This document shows, piece after piece, positions 18,955 to 28,907 of a stretch of DNA of 64,000 nucleotides. The stretch's first letter is position 1; each line of letters begins with the position of its first letter. The notes beneath the pieces were generated by a model. It worked only from the letters and a program-made list of their open reading frames with translations. It had not been told where the DNA came from and did not search any database. This stretch comes from Bacteroidota bacterium (GTDB lineage Bacteria > Bacteroidota > Ignavibacteria > Ignavibacteriales > Ignavibacteriaceae). Both the position numbers and the translations under genes were made by a program. The stretch is from contig JAKALM010000004.1 in the NCBI GenBank assembly GCA_021824145.1, positions 124,001-188,000 on the forward strand, written 5' to 3'.

Positions 18955-19736
18955 GATTTTAGTTCAACTTTAACATTTCCAATAATTACTTTTAATTTTG
19001 CAACAATCGGAATTGCTGCATCATCATTTGAAAACCAACCTTCAAAATAGCCAGTTAATCCAAATACACTTATAAAATTCATGTTGCCGTCTATTTTTAC
19101 GCAAGCTATATCATAATTAACTGCATCAATTGAAACTCCAGAAACTTGAGTGTAAGAATTGATTGTTGTATACTCTTTCTTTTCATTTACAAAACACGGA
19201 ACGTTAATAGATTTACCGCTGCCGCTGAACATTCTAGCAAAATATAAAATTGATAATCCATCTTGATATTCTTTTTTTGCTGTTGTAGTGGAATCAGTCC
19301 ATAATTGATAAGGTTGAATCTTTCCTTTTTTGATTTTTATAATCGACTTAGGATAATCAAAAGTATAATCGGTAAACGTGGTGTATTCATCTTTTTTAAC
19401 AATTCCTCTGAAGAATTCGGAATAATATTGCGGGTTTAAAGTACTTTGATAAATCATGTGAAGACTGACGAATGGAATTCCAGAATAAGAATCCATATAA
19501 GCAATTGTACTGTAATAAATTTTCCCGTCAATCACTTTTTTATTCTTTACTATAATTTTAATTTCTCCAAGTTTTATAAATGTATAACTAACTACATAAG
19601 TTAATTCTTCGCCAACTTCCAAATGTTTGTTTGAGGAAAAATTTACTTCATAAAATTTTTCTGCCGTGTTATTTTTGAATATTGAAAAATAAAATACAAA
19701 TGGGACAAAAAATAAAACAATTATGGTGTTTTTCAT
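18909..19736 (-). CDS. DUF3108 domain-containing exported protein
   Basis: 275 residues with an N-terminal hydrophobic signal (MKNTIIVLFFVPFVFYFSIF). The stretch LEVGEELTYVVSYTFIKLGEIKI, and later FFRGIVKKDEYTTFTDYTFDY and the closing region, fit DUF3108, a periplasmic beta-rich domain of unknown function common in Bacteroidota. It is joined to ctpA by a 4-nt overlap and overlaps the carbonic-anhydrase-like gene by 46 nt, so all three are probably translated from one message. Confidence 0.8.
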   Translation of the reverse strand: MKNTIIVLFFVPFVFYFSIFKNNTAEKFYEVNFSSNKHLEVGEELTYVVSYTFIKLGEIKIIVKNKKVIDGKIYYSTIAYMDSYSGIPFVSLHMIYQSTLNPQYYSEFFRGIVKKDEYTTFTDYTFDYPKSIIKIKKGKIQPYQLWTDSTTTAKKEYQDGLSILYFARMFSGSGKSINVPCFVNEKKEYTTINSYTQVSGVSIDAVNYDIACVKIDGNMNFISVFGLTGYFEGWFSNDDAAIPIVAKLKVIIGNVKVELKSWKREGWTPPKFKKD

Positions 19737-21346
19737 TTTAATTTTGCCAGTTCTTTTGCTTCATTAAACAAAGTAACTGCTTTTTGAAATTGATTATCCT
19801 CTTTTAACATTACTTTATACCAGCCTTGGTTTTTCCAAAATATCCGGGCAATTTCAGCTTTTAATCTAGTGGATATATAATCTTTGTCATTATTAAAATC
19901 TTTCTCAGAAAACTTTATATTTTTTGATTCTGAAAATTTAATAAAATTGTTTAAGTCATTATTTGTAAAAGAGAAATTATCAATAAATTTTTCCAAATTA
20001 TTTCCATATTCATTTTTGATTGATTTTTTATTGTTGTCTAAATAATCTAGAATAAATTGGTAGAAAATATTATTCTTCAATAAGTTCATTGTAAATTCTG
20101 AAACATTATCCATCTTAACAATATAATCTGGAGTTATTCCACCGCCGCCATAAACAGTTCTTCCATCAAATGTTTTATATTTTGGTAGTGCTGAATCTTT
20201 TTCGGCAGTATGTTCAAGATTATTGCCGGAAGGTTCATTAGAATTCCCTGCATCAGCAAAATATTCTTCTCTATTTTTTAAATCTTTATAATCCCTTTGA
20301 ATTAATCGTCCCGAGGGAGTATAATACCTTGCTATTGTCAATCTAAGAGCAGAGTTATCAGGCAAAGTAAATTGCCGCTGAACTAAACCTTTGCCAAACG
20401 TAGTTTCTCCTACTATCAATGCTCTATCCCAATCTTGCATTGCGCCAGAAACAATTTCACTTGCTGAAGCGCTTCCTTTATTCACTAAAATAATTAATGG
20501 TAAATCTTTATAAGGCGCAGGATCATTTGCATCATACTCTTCATCAAATTCTGATCTTCTTCCTTTTGTATAGACTATTTTCTTATTATCTCCAATAAAT
20601 AAATTTGCAACTTTAACAGCTTGATTAAGAAGTCCGCCTGGGTTTCCTCTCAAATCAAGAATCAACTGTTGCATGCCATCTTTTTTTAAATCTTTTAATG
20701 AACTATTTACTTCGTCAAATGTAGTTTCGGAAAATCTTGATAAACTTATATATCCAGTGTTATCGTTATACATGAAATGAGCATCAACAGAATATAAAGG
20801 AATCTTAGCTCTAGTAATGTCAAAATTAATTGGATTTTTAACTCCATATCTTAAAATTGTTACATTTACTTTTGTACCTGCTTTACCGCGAAGCTTATTC
20901 CTTACATTATCGTCAGTTATTCCAATTGCAGATTTTCCATCAATCTTTACAATTCTATCACCAGGTTGAATTCCTAATGCTTCACTTGGGCCTCCGCTAA
21001 TTGCAGAAACAACTGTTAACGTATCATTAATTATTTGAAACTCAATTCCGATTCCATCAAAATCTCCTCTAAAAGAATCTTCAACACTTTCCATCTGATT
21101 TGCAGGAATGTATACTGAATGAGGATCAAGCTTATTCAGCATTCCGTTGATTGCTGCATTTACAAGCTTTTGAGTATCAACATTATCTACATAATATTTT
21201 TGAGTATAAGTTAGAACATCATTAAATTTTATTATACTGTCACGGAGGTTATCATCAGAAAATACCTTTTGAATTTGAGTTCCTAGGATTATACCTAAGG
21301 TTAGTAATAAAATTGAAAATGGGATTTTAAACTTTCCGAATTTCAT
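19733..21346 (-). CDS. ctpA: C-terminal processing serine protease (S41 family, CtpA-like)
   Basis: 537-residue periplasmic protease that degrades or trims envelope proteins. It has a signal anchor (residues 1-30), a PDZ domain (about 85-165, GIGIEFQIINDTLTVVSAI...), and the S41 domain with the catalytic Ser in GSASASEIVSG (around residues 291-298) and Lys in TFGKG about 25 residues later. The start ATG 21346 is preceded by a GGGGAG ribosome-binding site; a longer reading from 21364 lacks one. Downstream it overlaps the DUF3108 gene by 4 nt. Confidence 0.93.
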   Translation of the reverse strand: MKFGKFKIPFSILLLTLGIILGTQIQKVFSDDNLRDSIIKFNDVLTYTQKYYVDNVDTQKLVNAAINGMLNKLDPHSVYIPANQMESVEDSFRGDFDGIGIEFQIINDTLTVVSAISGGPSEALGIQPGDRIVKIDGKSAIGITDDNVRNKLRGKAGTKVNVTILRYGVKNPINFDITRAKIPLYSVDAHFMYNDNTGYISLSRFSETTFDEVNSSLKDLKKDGMQQLILDLRGNPGGLLNQAVKVANLFIGDNKKIVYTKGRRSEFDEEYDANDPAPYKDLPLIILVNKGSASASEIVSGAMQDWDRALIVGETTFGKGLVQRQFTLPDNSALRLTIARYYTPSGRLIQRDYKDLKNREEYFADAGNSNEPSGNNLEHTAEKDSALPKYKTFDGRTVYGGGGITPDYIVKMDNVSEFTMNLLKNNIFYQFILDYLDNNKKSIKNEYGNNLEKFIDNFSFTNNDLNNFIKFSESKNIKFSEKDFNNDKDYISTRLKAEIARIFWKNQGWYKVMLKEDNQFQKAVTLFNEAKELAKLK

Positions 21347-21369
21347 ATTTTTTCTCCCCCCCAAATAAA

Positions 21370-23022
21370 TTAAAGTTTTAAAGACAAAGTAAAATAGCTT
21401 TGAAGTTGATTATTTTTCACAGAATTCTGTAGAGACTCATTAAAATATATAAAATTAATCGTAAAATAATATTGCTTTATAGGTTCATAACTTAACAAAG
21501 CAGAGAAAATTCTTGAGTATTCCAAATCACCGTCCAAAATTCTTGCTCCAGTTGCATCAAAAGTTCTGTGGCCTAAAGCTTCATCTCCGCCTACATTTAT
21601 GATAGTTCCGTCTGGTTTAATAGGATTTGCACCATGAAGTATATAAGAAAATTCAGCTTTTAGATTAATTCTATATGTAAATCTGTAATTTAAATTGATG
21701 TTATACATCAGACTGTTCGGTTTCAAAATAGAACCAAGATTGAAACCTAAATTGGTAAAATTGCTGTTATCTGTGCGATGCGTATGAACATAAGGATCTA
21801 CCTTTGTAAATTCTAATCCAAAATCTAATGGTAAGTATTGGTATAGATTTGAAGAAAATATTCCAACATCAAAAAGTGTTTGGTTGCCGTACCAGCCGGT
21901 ACCAAGCTTACCAAAATCAATATCATCAATTAATAAAGTAGAATAAATATTTAGACCTTTAATCGAACGATCTTCTGCATCAAAAAACAAAAATGAATTA
22001 TCTCTATCTTGCCCAGAATGTTCAACAGATTTATAAAAAGCGAAAGGATTTAAATATGATAAATCTAAAGGGCGATCGCCATAAATAATCATTTCACCTG
22101 CTCCAAAATTAAATTTTGGAGAAATATCAAAACTTATTCTATGATATCCAATATATTTTTCTGCAACTACATTTATTCCACCATGAATTGAATCTTGCTG
22201 AAAATAAGTTTGTCCCAAAAGTTTACCATGGAAATATGAAAAATGGAAGAAGTCATAATCTATATTCATTCCCAAATAATCGAACTCTGGTGAATTGTCA
22301 TCGATAATTGATTTAATTGGTCCATAACCAATTTGCATCTGGTCTCTGCCAAATTTCAATCTCAAATATTTGAAATCTGCTGTAGCATAACCTTCTGTTT
22401 CATCAAAGAATCCAGCGGCTTGGTCTAATGAATATTTAAAATTGTAATTTATATCCGGCCTTAATTTTGCAACAGTTTTATTGCCGAATACATTGCCATT
22501 TGTCCCTCTTAAATAAAAACCGAATTTATCAAATAAAGTTCCGCTGATTTCTCCGCCTATTACTCCAATTTCAGTATGTAAATTAGATTTGTTCTCAAAA
22601 TCGCTTTGGTTAATTACTTGACCTTCACCTAAAATATTAACAAATAAGTTGAATTTTTTCGGTTTCACATAAGAATAAAAATATTTTGCGTTTTGAGAAA
22701 TAAAATCATAAGTGCTATCAATATACGATTGAGAATTTTTCAAAGTGCCATACATTTCAAATTCAAATTCTTTTTTTAGATCATCTAAAATTTGGTGATC
22801 AATTTTATCCAGGTGCGATTCGTTAGCATCAACTTCTTTAAGATAATGAGCAATTTCTTTTCTGGGTTTTGGAATCTCGAAAGAATTAAAGTCATGAATT
22901 ATATGTAGAGCTTCCATCCTATCAAGGAATTGATAAACATTATTATCAATTCTCACATAGTCATTTTGAGCATATAATGAAGCACAAAGAATAAGGGCGA
23001 CAAAAAATATTTTTTTAGTCAT
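21370..23022 (-). CDS. outer-membrane beta-barrel protein, Wzi (capsule assembly)-like
   Basis: 550 residues with signal peptide MTKKIFFVALILCASLYAQ. The N-terminal helical segment (VYQFLDRMEALHIIHDFNSF) and the barrel stretch FKYLRLKFGRDQMQIGYGP are typical of proteins annotated as capsule assembly Wzi family in Bacteroidota. Aromatic alternating strands run to the C-terminus (YFTLSLKL). A role in surface polysaccharide attachment is inferred from the family and from the upstream glycosyltransferase gene, which overlaps by 4 nt. Confidence 0.75.
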   Translation of the reverse strand: MTKKIFFVALILCASLYAQNDYVRIDNNVYQFLDRMEALHIIHDFNSFEIPKPRKEIAHYLKEVDANESHLDKIDHQILDDLKKEFEFEMYGTLKNSQSYIDSTYDFISQNAKYFYSYVKPKKFNLFVNILGEGQVINQSDFENKSNLHTEIGVIGGEISGTLFDKFGFYLRGTNGNVFGNKTVAKLRPDINYNFKYSLDQAAGFFDETEGYATADFKYLRLKFGRDQMQIGYGPIKSIIDDNSPEFDYLGMNIDYDFFHFSYFHGKLLGQTYFQQDSIHGGINVVAEKYIGYHRISFDISPKFNFGAGEMIIYGDRPLDLSYLNPFAFYKSVEHSGQDRDNSFLFFDAEDRSIKGLNIYSTLLIDDIDFGKLGTGWYGNQTLFDVGIFSSNLYQYLPLDFGLEFTKVDPYVHTHRTDNSNFTNLGFNLGSILKPNSLMYNINLNYRFTYRINLKAEFSYILHGANPIKPDGTIINVGGDEALGHRTFDATGARILDGDLEYSRIFSALLSYEPIKQYYFTINFIYFNESLQNSVKNNQLQSYFTLSLKL

Positions 23023-23747
23023 CTAACTTGTTCCCATTCCTTTGAAATTGATTTATCTTTTAAAAAAACAGAAAAACCATTTCGCAGCCAAGATAAAGAT
23101 ACATTTTTATAACCAAGTTTTCTAAATCTTCTTGGAGATTCATATACACAAATTTTCATTGTATATAAAACTTTACCAAGTTTTCTAATTTTTCTAAATA
23201 AATCAAAGTCTTCGCCTGCTGCAAGTTTTTCATTGTAGCCTTTAACTTTTTGAAAAATATTTTTTTTAATAACCTGACACTCACCCCTTCCCATTCCAAT
23301 TCCAATATTATTTAATAAACGGAAATATGAATTATAAATAAAATGGAAAAATTTATCCGAAAATATCTCTTCTTCTGGAAAAACTTTTACTTTACAAGTC
23401 ATTGCTAAATATTTGCTTCTGTAAAATTTATTATTCAAAAAATTAAAAAAAACATCAATCTGAGGAATGATTATATCTCCATTGATAAAAATTAATATTT
23501 CTCCATGAGCGAAACTTGCACCACTATTTCTGCCGGCAGCTATGTTTTGCTTGCAATTTTCTACATGAACTTTTACAGAATCTGCATATTCTAATGCAAT
23601 ATCTACTGTTTTATCAGTACTCCCGCCATCAGAAACAATAATTTCATAATCAAATTTTTTTTTAGTATTTACATCAGATAGCTGCTTAAGAAGATTAGGC
23701 AATAATTTTTCTTCATTCAGCGTTGGAATGATTATGCTATACTTCAA
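23019..23747 (-). CDS. family 2 glycosyltransferase
   Basis: 242-residue GT-A fold enzyme: SIIIPTLNEEKLLPNLLKQL at the N-terminus, VSDGGSTDKTVDIA, and the nucleotide-sugar/metal region LIFINGDIIIP, followed by GRGECQVIKK and the acceptor-side GEDFDLFRKIRKLG. It resembles membrane-associated synthases with a hydrophobic C-terminal half. The start is TTG at 23747, supported by AAGGGG 7 nt upstream; no in-frame ATG is nearby. The acceptor is unknown. It overlaps the Wzi-like gene by 4 nt. Confidence 0.88.
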   Translation of the reverse strand: MKYSIIIPTLNEEKLLPNLLKQLSDVNTKKKFDYEIIVSDGGSTDKTVDIALEYADSVKVHVENCKQNIAAGRNSGASFAHGEILIFINGDIIIPQIDVFFNFLNNKFYRSKYLAMTCKVKVFPEEEIFSDKFFHFIYNSYFRLLNNIGIGMGRGECQVIKKNIFQKVKGYNEKLAAGEDFDLFRKIRKLGKVLYTMKICVYESPRRFRKLGYKNVSLSWLRNGFSVFLKDKSISKEWEQVR

Positions 23748-23824
23748 ATCTCATCCCCTTTATGATTTAAATAGATTCTTTCTAATTTTATACTTTCCCA
23801 AAATGTTATGAATAATTACAATCA

Positions 23825-25333
23825 TCACTTCACTTCAGGTTTCATTTGTGGAAAGAAAATAACATCGCGAATTGAAGTCTGATTTGTAAGAAGCATTACC
23901 AATCTGTCAATACCAATTCCAAGTCCGGCAGTTGGTGGCATTCCATATTCAAGTGCTCGAAGGAAATCTTCATCAATTTGATGAGCTTCTTGGTCTCCTT
24001 CTTCTCTCATCTTGCCTTGTGCTTCAAATCTTTCTCTTTGATCGATTGGATCGTTTAATTCTGAAAAGGCATTACAGATTTCTCTTCCAGCTACATAACC
24101 TTCAAATCTTTCTACAACTCCATTTCTTGTGCGGTGTTTTTTGGCTAACGGAGATAATTCTACTGGATAATCAATTACAAAAGTTGGTTGGATTAATTCT
24201 GGCTGCACAGCAACGCTAAAAATTTCATCAATTAATTTCCCTTTTGTCTCAAGTCCTTTAATATCAATTCCTAATTTCATTGCAGATTCTTTTAACTGCT
24301 TAACATCCGCAGATAAAACATCAATTCCTATTTTTTCTTTCAGTTCGTCTATCATAGAAACTCTTTTCCAAGATGATCCAAAAGTTATATTCTTCCCATC
24401 GTACTCAAACTCAAGTTTATTAAAAACATTTTTGCAGATATTATGAATCATCTTTTCAACAAATGTCATCATCCATTCATAATCTTTGTAAGGAACGTAC
24501 AACTCCATCATTGTAAATTCAGGATTGTGTGTTTTGTCCATTCCTTCATTACGAAAATCTTTCGAAATTTCATATACGCCATTGAAACCACCGACAATAA
24601 GACGTTTTAGATATAACTCATCAGCAATTCGCAAATAAAATGTTGTATCCAAAGTATTATGGTAAGTTGTAAAAGGACGTGCCGCAGCACCGCCATATAG
24701 AGGCTGTAAGATTGGCGTTTCAACTTCAAGATAACCTTCAGAGTCAAGAAAATTTCTCATCGCACTAACTATCTTACTTCTTTTTATAAATACATCTCTA
24801 ACTTCAGGATTAACTACTAAATCAACATACCTCTGGCGATATCTTAATTCTTTATCTGCAAATTGATCATGAATAATTTTATTGCCAGCTTCATCAACCG
24901 TTTCTTTTGCAATTGGGAGAGGACGCAATGTTTTGGATAATAATTTCATTGAGGTTACATGAACTGATATTTCTCCAGTTTTAGTTTTGAATACAAATCC
25001 TTCTACACCAATTATGTCTCCAATATCAAGTAATCTGAATGCGTCGTAAGAATCACCAATATCATCTTTCCTTAAATAAATTTGTATTCTTCCTTCATGA
25101 TCTTGAATATGTGCAAAGGAAGCTTTGCCCATCCTTCTAAGCGCCATAATTCTACCAGCAATTTTAACAACTCTTTTTTCATCTTCCTTAAAATTTTTAA
25201 TTATATCTTCTGAATTAGAATCTATGTCATATGAATAAGCAAATGGTTCAAATCCTTTTGACTTTAATTCTGTAAGTTCTTCAAATCTTCTTTTAATTAA
25301 AACGTTAACATCCTGCTGAACGTTGTTATCCAC
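23825..25333 (-). CDS. lysS: lysine--tRNA ligase, class II
   Basis: 502-residue class II LysRS: an OB-fold anticodon-binding domain (about 55-150, [23 protein letters not shown]), then the catalytic domain with motif 2 ([20 protein letters not shown]) and motif 3 ([16 protein letters not shown]). Length and motifs are normal. It is 11 nt downstream of dacB; a 77-nt gap separates it from the glycosyltransferase gene. Confidence 0.97.
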   Translation of the reverse strand: MDNNVQQDVNVLIKRRFEELTELKSKGFEPFAYSYDIDSNSEDIIKNFKEDEKRVVKIAGRIMALRRMGKASFAHIQDHEGRIQIYLRKDDIGDSYDAFRLLDIGDIIGVEGFVFKTKTGEISVHVTSMKLLSKTLRPLPIAKETVDEAGNKIIHDQFADKELRYRQRYVDLVVNPEVRDVFIKRSKIVSAMRNFLDSEGYLEVETPILQPLYGGAAARPFTTYHNTLDTTFYLRIADELYLKRLIVGGFNGVYEISKDFRNEGMDKTHNPEFTMMELYVPYKDYEWMMTFVEKMIHNICKNVFNKLEFEYDGKNITFGSSWKRVSMIDELKEKIGIDVLSADVKQLKESAMKLGIDIKGLETKGKLIDEIFSVAVQPELIQPTFVIDYPVELSPLAKKHRTRNGVVERFEGYVAGREICNAFSELNDPIDQRERFEAQGKMREEGDQEAHQIDEDFLRALEYGMPPTAGLGIGIDRLVMLLTNQTSIRDVIFFPQMKPEVK

Positions 25334-25344
25334 GTAACCTCCGA

Positions 25345-26847
25345 TTATTTTCTTTTAAAGTTTGCAAGTCGCAAACATACTAAATCTTGAATATTTTCTG
25401 CCAGCTTTACCGGCACGTTAAAATTATTTACTATTATTGAAAAAGCAATTGGTTCATTATCTCCAGTAAAAGCATATCCAGATAAGCTTCTCACACCTTC
25501 AAGAAATCCTGGTTTTGCACGAATTTTCCCTTGTGCCTTAGTATTTTGCATTCTATCGCCTAATGTTCCATCAACTCCTGCTATTGGCAATGAATTAAAG
25601 AAAGGAATAAAATTTTTATTTTTGTACATGTAACTTAATAATGAAACAATTTGTTTTGGTGTTACAAGATCTAAACGCGACAGCCCGCTGCCATCAACAA
25701 TATTTAAACTTTCCGGATTTATTCCCATTTCTCTAAACACTTTATCTTCTGCGCTAACTCCATTTTCAACACTTCCATAACCTTTTGTTTCTAAACCTAT
25801 TGTTTTCAATAATTGTTCAGCATAAAGATTTTGACTTGATTTATTAATGACTTTAACAATTTCTTTAAGAGGTGGTGAATCTTGAGTAAATAAAATTTTC
25901 ATTTTGCTATAATCAAGATTTGTAGTCATATCATTAATATCAATTGGATAGCCGTCTATAACAATTCCTTTTTTTCTTAATACATCTTTTAATGCTACCA
26001 TTGCAAATTGAGTTGGATTGTTAACTGTAACATAAGTTTTTACAGAATCTGAATTATCGCGAATTGTACCAAATACTGTTATTACGTTCGTTCCCAATTC
26101 TCTGTATGCATCAATGGATGTTGCAGAATCTTTAGGGACTGTACTAACTTTATTAATTATTATTACATATTTTGTATCTGGATAAACACTAATCTCTGGT
26201 TGATGAGTTTTTTTATTTACTGTAACAACTAAATCAACACAATTATCATTAAAACTAATAGCACTTGATGGAGCTGCAAACCAATTGCTTTCATAATCCC
26301 AAGCCCAGCCGGCACCAAGGCCTACTTCATCAAAAGCATTATCATCACCAATAATATTGCCTGTAATTTCATCAATTCCATCATTAACTAGTGAATCTGC
26401 CCAATCATTATAAACTTTCAACATGTTTCCGTCATAAAATCTACTAGAAATTGATGGATCACCTCGTCCTTGAATTACTAAATCACCTTTAAGAACAGAA
26501 CCATCAACTATTCCATTCATATATACATTTGTTTTAAATCTATAATCACTTCCAAGCAGTATCAAACCAGCTGAGGTAGTAAACAATTTTAAATTTGAAG
26601 CAGGAATAAACAATTTATCTTCATTTCTCTTATAAAAATATTCTCCAGTTTCAAGCGATTGAATAACCACTCCCCACTCAGCATTACTGAAATTTGGATC
26701 ATTAAAAATATCATTCATCTGAGACCAGAATTCTTGGATTGTTGAATAAGAAAATTTTTGCACAGTATCTTTGGGAATTTCCTGTGCATAATAAAATTCA
26801 GATAATGATATAATGCAGATTAAAATAAGAGAAAGTCTATTGGCCAT
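25345..26847 (-). CDS. dacB: D-alanyl-D-alanine carboxypeptidase/endopeptidase (PBP4, S13 family)
   Basis: 500-residue periplasmic penicillin-binding protein with signal peptide [22 protein letters not shown]. It has SxxK as Ser84-Asn-Leu-Lys87 (PASNLK) and the second motif in [13 protein letters not shown]. The third motif, normally KTG, reads KPG at residues 445-447 ([17 protein letters not shown]). The domain inserted between SxxK and the second motif is that of the S13 family. Whether the Thr-to-Pro change weakens activity cannot be judged here. It overlaps rluB by 11 nt. Confidence 0.9.
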   Translation of the reverse strand: MANRLSLILICIISLSEFYYAQEIPKDTVQKFSYSTIQEFWSQMNDIFNDPNFSNAEWGVVIQSLETGEYFYKRNEDKLFIPASNLKLFTTSAGLILLGSDYRFKTNVYMNGIVDGSVLKGDLVIQGRGDPSISSRFYDGNMLKVYNDWADSLVNDGIDEITGNIIGDDNAFDEVGLGAGWAWDYESNWFAAPSSAISFNDNCVDLVVTVNKKTHQPEISVYPDTKYVIIINKVSTVPKDSATSIDAYRELGTNVITVFGTIRDNSDSVKTYVTVNNPTQFAMVALKDVLRKKGIVIDGYPIDINDMTTNLDYSKMKILFTQDSPPLKEIVKVINKSSQNLYAEQLLKTIGLETKGYGSVENGVSAEDKVFREMGINPESLNIVDGSGLSRLDLVTPKQIVSLLSYMYKNKNFIPFFNSLPIAGVDGTLGDRMQNTKAQGKIRAKPGFLEGVRSLSGYAFTGDNEPIAFSIIVNNFNVPVKLAENIQDLVCLRLANFKRK

Positions 26848-27550
26848 AATTTTCGATTACTCCAGATATTTCCTCTTTTCTTAATACTCTATATTGCCCG
26901 ATTGGAATGTCAGCTTCAATACCGGCAAAACTTTTTCGATTTAACGAAAGCACAGTATAACCAAGTGCGCCGAACATATTTTTTACAAAATGATTTCTGC
27001 CTTCAACAGCAGTTACACTTACATATTTTCTATTATTTTTTAATGGAAAAATTACTTGCTTAAATTTTCCTTTTAATCCTTTAATGAAAACGCCATGTAA
27101 AAATTTTTCTTTATCTTCTTCAAGAAGCGGCCTATCAATTTTTACCTCATAAATTCTTGGAACATTATGCTTAGGATGAGTGAGTAAATTTGAAAAATCA
27201 CCGTCATTTGTAAGGATTATAGCGCCGGTTGTATCGTAGTCTAATCTTCCGACAGGAAATATTTTCTCCTTAGTTTGTATTAGGTCAACAACTGTTTTTC
27301 TGTTCTTCTCATCATTTGTTGTTGTCACTAAGCCTTTGGGTTTGTTCAATAAGAAATATAAATGCTTTTTAGGAGATATTTTTTCACCATCTAAAAATAC
27401 TTTGTCTTTATCAGAATCAACTTTAAATGCTAAATCGGATATTACTTTTCCGTTGACAGTTACTCTGCCTTGTAAAACCAATTCTTCCGATTTTCTTCTT
27501 GAAGTTATTCCGCTTTCTGAAAGGAACTTGTTTATTCTAATCTGTGTCAT
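26837..27550 (-). CDS. rluB: 23S rRNA pseudouridine synthase, RsuA/RluB family
   Basis: 237 residues: N-terminal S4 RNA-binding domain (IRINKFLSESGITSRRKSEE... VTVNGKV) and the catalytic domain with GRLDYDTTGAIILTNDGDF containing the catalytic Asp. It is most like RluB but the RsuA/RluE/RluF paralogues cannot be fully excluded. scpA-scpB-rluB is a widespread gene order. It overlaps scpB by 14 nt and dacB by 11 nt. Confidence 0.92.
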   Translation of the reverse strand: MTQIRINKFLSESGITSRRKSEELVLQGRVTVNGKVISDLAFKVDSDKDKVFLDGEKISPKKHLYFLLNKPKGLVTTTNDEKNRKTVVDLIQTKEKIFPVGRLDYDTTGAIILTNDGDFSNLLTHPKHNVPRIYEVKIDRPLLEEDKEKFLHGVFIKGLKGKFKQVIFPLKNNRKYVSVTAVEGRNHFVKNMFGALGYTVLSLNRKSFAGIEADIPIGQYRVLRKEEISGVIENYGQ

Positions 27551-28190
27551 TTATATTTTCTGAATCTTCTTGTGTTTCATTCTCAATATTTTCTTCAATC
27601 ACATTCATCATTATTTTTTGTTTCTGTTCAATAAAATCTTCGTCTTTCATTATTTCTTCAATCTCTCGTGGTTTAGGTAAATCGCTTAATTTATCTAAGC
27701 CAAAATACTTTAAAAATTCAACTGTAGTTCCATAAAGCAATGGCCTGCCAATGCTTTCAGCCCTTCCAGAAATTGTAATTAAATTTTTTTCAAGAAGAGT
27801 ATTCAAGATATAATCTGAATTAACTCCTCTAATTGTTTCCAATTCTGGTTTTGTTATTGGCTGTTTATATGCTATTATAGCTAATGTTTCTAGCGCAGCT
27901 TGACTTAATCTTCTTTTGCTTTTTTCCGATGAAAGATAGCCAATATATTTTGCATATTCGGGTTTGGTTGCAAACAAATATCCACCGGCTATTTTTATAA
28001 TTTTAAATGCAACATTATTTTCATCATATGTTTTATTTAAAACATTTATACTTTCGTCAACATCTTCAGTTGAAATTTGAGTGTCTTCTCCGTCAATTCC
28101 TTTTATTGCTTTTACAAGGTCAGAAGAAGCTATAGGTTCGTCAGAAGCAAATATTAATGCTTCAATAATTGAATTATAGATATTATCCAT
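27537..28190 (-). CDS. scpB: segregation and condensation protein B
   Basis: 217-residue winged-helix partner of ScpA in the SMC condensin complex. IIEALIFASDEPIASSDL, RLSQAALETLAIIAYKQPITKPE and the IRGVNSDYILNTLLEKNLI stretch are the family hallmarks. An acidic Asn/Glu-rich tail follows (about 195-217). It overlaps scpA by 8 nt. Confidence 0.95.
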   Translation of the reverse strand: MDNIYNSIIEALIFASDEPIASSDLVKAIKGIDGEDTQISTEDVDESINVLNKTYDENNVAFKIIKIAGGYLFATKPEYAKYIGYLSSEKSKRRLSQAALETLAIIAYKQPITKPELETIRGVNSDYILNTLLEKNLITISGRAESIGRPLLYGTTVEFLKYFGLDKLSDLPKPREIEEIMKDEDFIEQKQKIMMNVIEENIENETQEDSENINDTD

Positions 28191-28902
28191 TGCTTAACTT
28201 ATATAAAATGAAGTCATTAAAATTAGGCGATTCTTTAATTCCAATCATACCCATTTTGGTAATTTCCAAAAGCGCAACAAAAGTAATTACAATTCTAATT
28301 TTTTCATTCATGCCATCAATTAAACTTAAAAAATCGATTTCGTTAAATTCATCTAATTTTTTCAAAATATAAGTGATTTGCTCATCAATAGTAATATTGA
28401 TTTTTTTAATTTCATGAAATACTTCAGGTTTAATACTGTCTATTGCTTTTTTAAATGCCTTAGCTAAATCATATATAGAAACATTTCTTAAAAGCGTTTC
28501 ATATTCAGGAGGCGCAATTTTTTCATCTTCAGAAAAATTTCCGCGATAATTTATTTTCCTCTGACTAGATTCCATGAAGGAAAGTTCGTCAGACATTTCT
28601 TTATATTTTTTGTATTCTAATAATGCTTTAATTAAATCTGCGCGTGGATCTATTTCTTCTCCCTTTTCGTCCAATTCTCTTGGCAGAAGCATTCTTACTT
28701 TTATATGCATTAAAGTTGATGCCATCAAAATAAAATCGCCGGCAATTTCAAGATCAAGCATTTTTATTAAATAAACATATTCAAGAAATTCTTTTGTAAT
28801 TTTTGAAATAGGAATATCGTAGATGTTTAATTCATCTCTTTTAATGAAAAATAAAAGAAGGTCTAATGGTCCTTCAAATTGATTTAATTTAATTTTGTAC
28901 AA
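28183..28902 (-). CDS. scpA: segregation and condensation protein A
   Basis: 239-residue kleisin subunit of SMC condensin. The N-terminal signature FEGPLDLLLFFIKRDELNIYDIPI and the ATLMHIKVRMLLP region are characteristic, and the C-terminal winged helix is present. It lies 5 nt after trpS and overlaps scpB. Confidence 0.95.
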   Translation of the reverse strand: MYKIKLNQFEGPLDLLLFFIKRDELNIYDIPISKITKEFLEYVYLIKMLDLEIAGDFILMASTLMHIKVRMLLPRELDEKGEEIDPRADLIKALLEYKKYKEMSDELSFMESSQRKINYRGNFSEDEKIAPPEYETLLRNVSIYDLAKAFKKAIDSIKPEVFHEIKKINITIDEQITYILKKLDEFNEIDFLSLIDGMNEKIRIVITFVALLEITKMGMIGIKESPNFNDFILYKLSNG

Positions 28903-28907
28903 TATTA

